Positions 62,758 through 64,000 of a stretch of DNA of 64,000 bases are shown here, one piece after another (position 1 is the stretch's first letter; every line of letters starts with the position of its first letter). The position numbers and the translations under genes are program-made. The notes below the pieces were generated by a model that was not told the DNA's origin, made no database searches, and saw only the letters and a program-made list of their open reading frames with translations. Where the stretch lies: positions 62,001-126,000 of the forward strand of contig WRIS01000002.1 in NCBI GenBank assembly GCA_009782615.1. Direction: 5' to 3'. The DNA comes from Eggerthellaceae bacterium. Its GTDB lineage: Bacteria; Actinomycetota; Coriobacteriia; Coriobacteriales; Eggerthellaceae.

Positions 62758-63600
62758 CTAGTCGTCGTGCCGTGCTTTTTGGTATTCATCCTTAAACGCC
62801 GAAAACATACCCTTAGTTTTTCCGATTTGTTTTCCTGTCGCATAGGCGCCAACGTTGACAGCCTTTCCTGCTGTTTTTGCACCGACGCTTGCCGCTTTCG
62901 AAACCTGTGTCGTGACCTTGCCTGCTTTGTCGGCAACGACCGCAGCACTCTTGCCTGCTTTGTCGGCAACCACGGCAGCACCCCTACCCGCTTTTTCGGC
63001 AAGCCCGCCTTCTGCTTCAAGTTCTGATACTTTGTCAGACACAAGCAGCGCACCCAAGACAGCTTCGGTTTCCCCGCGTTGCTCGGAGGCACCGTTTCCC
63101 GTGAAGGCGAGTGCGGTGCCCATACCCTTGCGAAAACCTTTTATAAGATTGGCAGGAATGTCGCGTTTGCCTAAAAGAACGTTTGAGGTCATGCCCGCAT
63201 CTGATTCGATGCTGTGCACCGTTCCTGTTATCCGATTGAAGGTGACATTGCCGACAAAGCCGAAACTTTGTCCGCCGTTAGTCATAATAGGGAGTCCTAC
63301 CCACAAAACACATTCGTCAGGATCGACATCAAGCGCGCGATAGGCAGCGTCGCCCGCAGCATCCCGTGTGCCGTTAATACACACGCGTCCATCAAGAAGC
63401 TCATAGCCCTCGATGGACACGAAGAGATTTTTGCGTCGAAACATCCAAAGGAAATCGGGGCGCTTCACGATGAAGCCAATGACTCGTCGCTCGGTTGGGT
63501 GAAACACAAAAGAGTTCACCTTGCCGATGCGCCGCGTTCCCCTTTTTCCGCCAATGACGCGATTATTCGCTAGTTCAGTTGTTGTAACGAGGTTTTTCAC
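62758..63600 (-). CDS. PRC-barrel protein with repeat-rich helical tail
   Basis: 280 residues. Two tandem PRC-barrel domains (about 1-80 and 90-165) contain RRIGKVNSFVFHPTERRVIGFIV and GFVGNVTFNRITGTVHSIES, read in pieces. The tail (about 198-280) is made of amphipathic units such as GAAVVADKAGKSAAVVADKAG and KAASVGAKTAGKAV, like LEA or apolipoprotein helices. PRC-barrels bind proteins or RNA. The start is GTG 63600, overlapping the upstream gene's stop (GTGA), so the two genes are coupled. Confidence 0.88.
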   Translation of the reverse strand: MKNLVTTTELANNRVIGGKRGTRRIGKVNSFVFHPTERRVIGFIVKRPDFLWMFRRKNLFVSIEGYELLDGRVCINGTRDAAGDAAYRALDVDPDECVLWVGLPIMTNGGQSFGFVGNVTFNRITGTVHSIESDAGMTSNVLLGKRDIPANLIKGFRKGMGTALAFTGNGASEQRGETEAVLGALLVSDKVSELEAEGGLAEKAGRGAAVVADKAGKSAAVVADKAGKVTTQVSKAASVGAKTAGKAVNVGAYATGKQIGKTKGMFSAFKDEYQKARHDD

Positions 63601-64000
63601 TCAGCTTTATCAGCGGCTTTGCTCGCTGCTTCAGCAACTTCAGAAGCGCCGTCGTTACCTTCAGCATTTTTGGCAACCTGAGAAGCGATGCGGGCGCGAG
63701 CCGCTTCAATCTTTTCGCGCAGTTCGTCATTTTTCTCAGTGAAAACTGGCTTTACGTTGCTTGCGGTTTCTTGAACTTTCGTTGAAGCAACTTCGTAGAG
63801 CTCTTGCCCCTTGGCAGCAACGGTTTGAGCGACTTCTTGCCCTTTGGTGGTAACGGTGTTGTAGACTTCTTGACCCTTTGTCGTTGCGTCACGATATATC
63901 TGCTGAACATTGGCAGAAGCCTGTACGCCGAAGTCTTGTGCCTGACCCCAGCTTTCGTTGAGTTTGTCTGAAACAATTGCGCGCGTTTCGTCGCCAGGAC
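63597..64000 (-). CDS. Partial LEA-like helical repeat protein (C-terminal 133 residues)
   Basis: The open frame enters from the right edge and stops at 63597. The visible part is Ala/Lys/Glu/Gln-rich. A clear 11-residue repeat occurs four times: YRDATTKGQEV, YNTVTTKGQEV, AQTVAAKGQEL, YEVASTKVQET. Such 11-mers form long amphipathic helices in LEA-type and YtxH-like stress proteins. The N-terminus, including any membrane anchor, lies outside the window. It overlaps and is coupled to the PRC-barrel gene. Confidence 0.8.
   Translation of the reverse strand, partial: PGDETRAIVSDKLNESWGQAQDFGVQASANVQQIYRDATTKGQEVYNTVTTKGQEVAQTVAAKGQELYEVASTKVQETASNVKPVFTEKNDELREKIEAARARIASQVAKNAEGNDGASEVAEAASKAADKAE

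Overview
The window looks like a chromosomal replication-origin flank of an anaerobic actinobacterium, most likely in class Coriobacteriia (Eggerthellales-like). This is inferred from gene order and family types, not from a database search. The evidence is an origin-proximal rpmH-rnpA-yidD-yidC-jag-rsmG-parA-parB run with four perfect parS sites; an actinobacterial FHA/PP2C/FtsW-PBP/PASTA-kinase cluster; an HspR-governed dnaK operon with clpB; a membrane-LuxR fusion regulator of the type common in this class; and NikR/HypE plus a 2[4Fe-4S] ferredoxin.

Layout. 1-1054: a truncated minus-strand gene (ATPase-like, runs off the left edge) and about 840 bp of AT-rich, gene-free, origin-like DNA. 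1055-7292: ribosomal protein L34, RNase P protein, membrane insertion factors, KhpB/Jag, RsmG, a DUF559 protein, an 11-bp-phased repeat array and ParAB with parS sites. 7373-18541: RlmN with a glycine-rich insert, Ddl, an unknown membrane protein, an exonuclease-helicase (DinG type), and two large membrane proteins, one a degenerate M28-peptidase fold with a huge disordered insert. 18682-25242: DUF5679, tRNA-Gly, an LCP cell-wall ligase, phosphohexomutase, NikR, HypE and ferredoxin. 25447-32245: the dnaK-grpE-dnaJ-hspR-clpB stress operon. 32306-38974: a small membrane protein, a TrkH-type K+ transporter, RsgA, a strongly structured gap, ruvCAB and a DUF6483 protein. 39185-48143: cold-shock protein, citrate synthase, TadA, IspE, an EamA permease, a shikimate-kinase-like protein, TatA and a membrane-LuxR regulator, with several tRNAs and dispersed hairpin repeats. 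48272-56726 (minus): pknB, a fused FtsW-PBP, PP2C, FhaB and FhaA, i.e. a cell-wall growth and signalling module. 56942-64000: patatin, an unknown protein, a tyrosine phosphatase, class I aldolase, TM2, VTT/DedA-like, PRC-barrel and a partial LEA-like protein, plus tRNA-Thr and tRNA-Leu.

Themes. No insertion sequence, prophage or CRISPR array is visible. Instead there is much small-scale repeat structure: short tandem arrays (8, 9, 10, 11 and 26 bp units) that differ at each locus and sit just upstream of genes, two families of dispersed hairpin repeats, and repeat-like expansions inside coding regions (RlmN, DinG-like helicase, the M28-like protein, FhaA). Several genes have a -10 hexamer only 6-8 nt before the start codon, suggesting leaderless mRNAs. 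The best leads for something undescribed are the 11-bp-phased array next to parS/parAB, the long stem-loop before ruvC, the M28-like protein without most of its zinc ligands, and the dispersed hairpins whose core is conserved while the arms are not.
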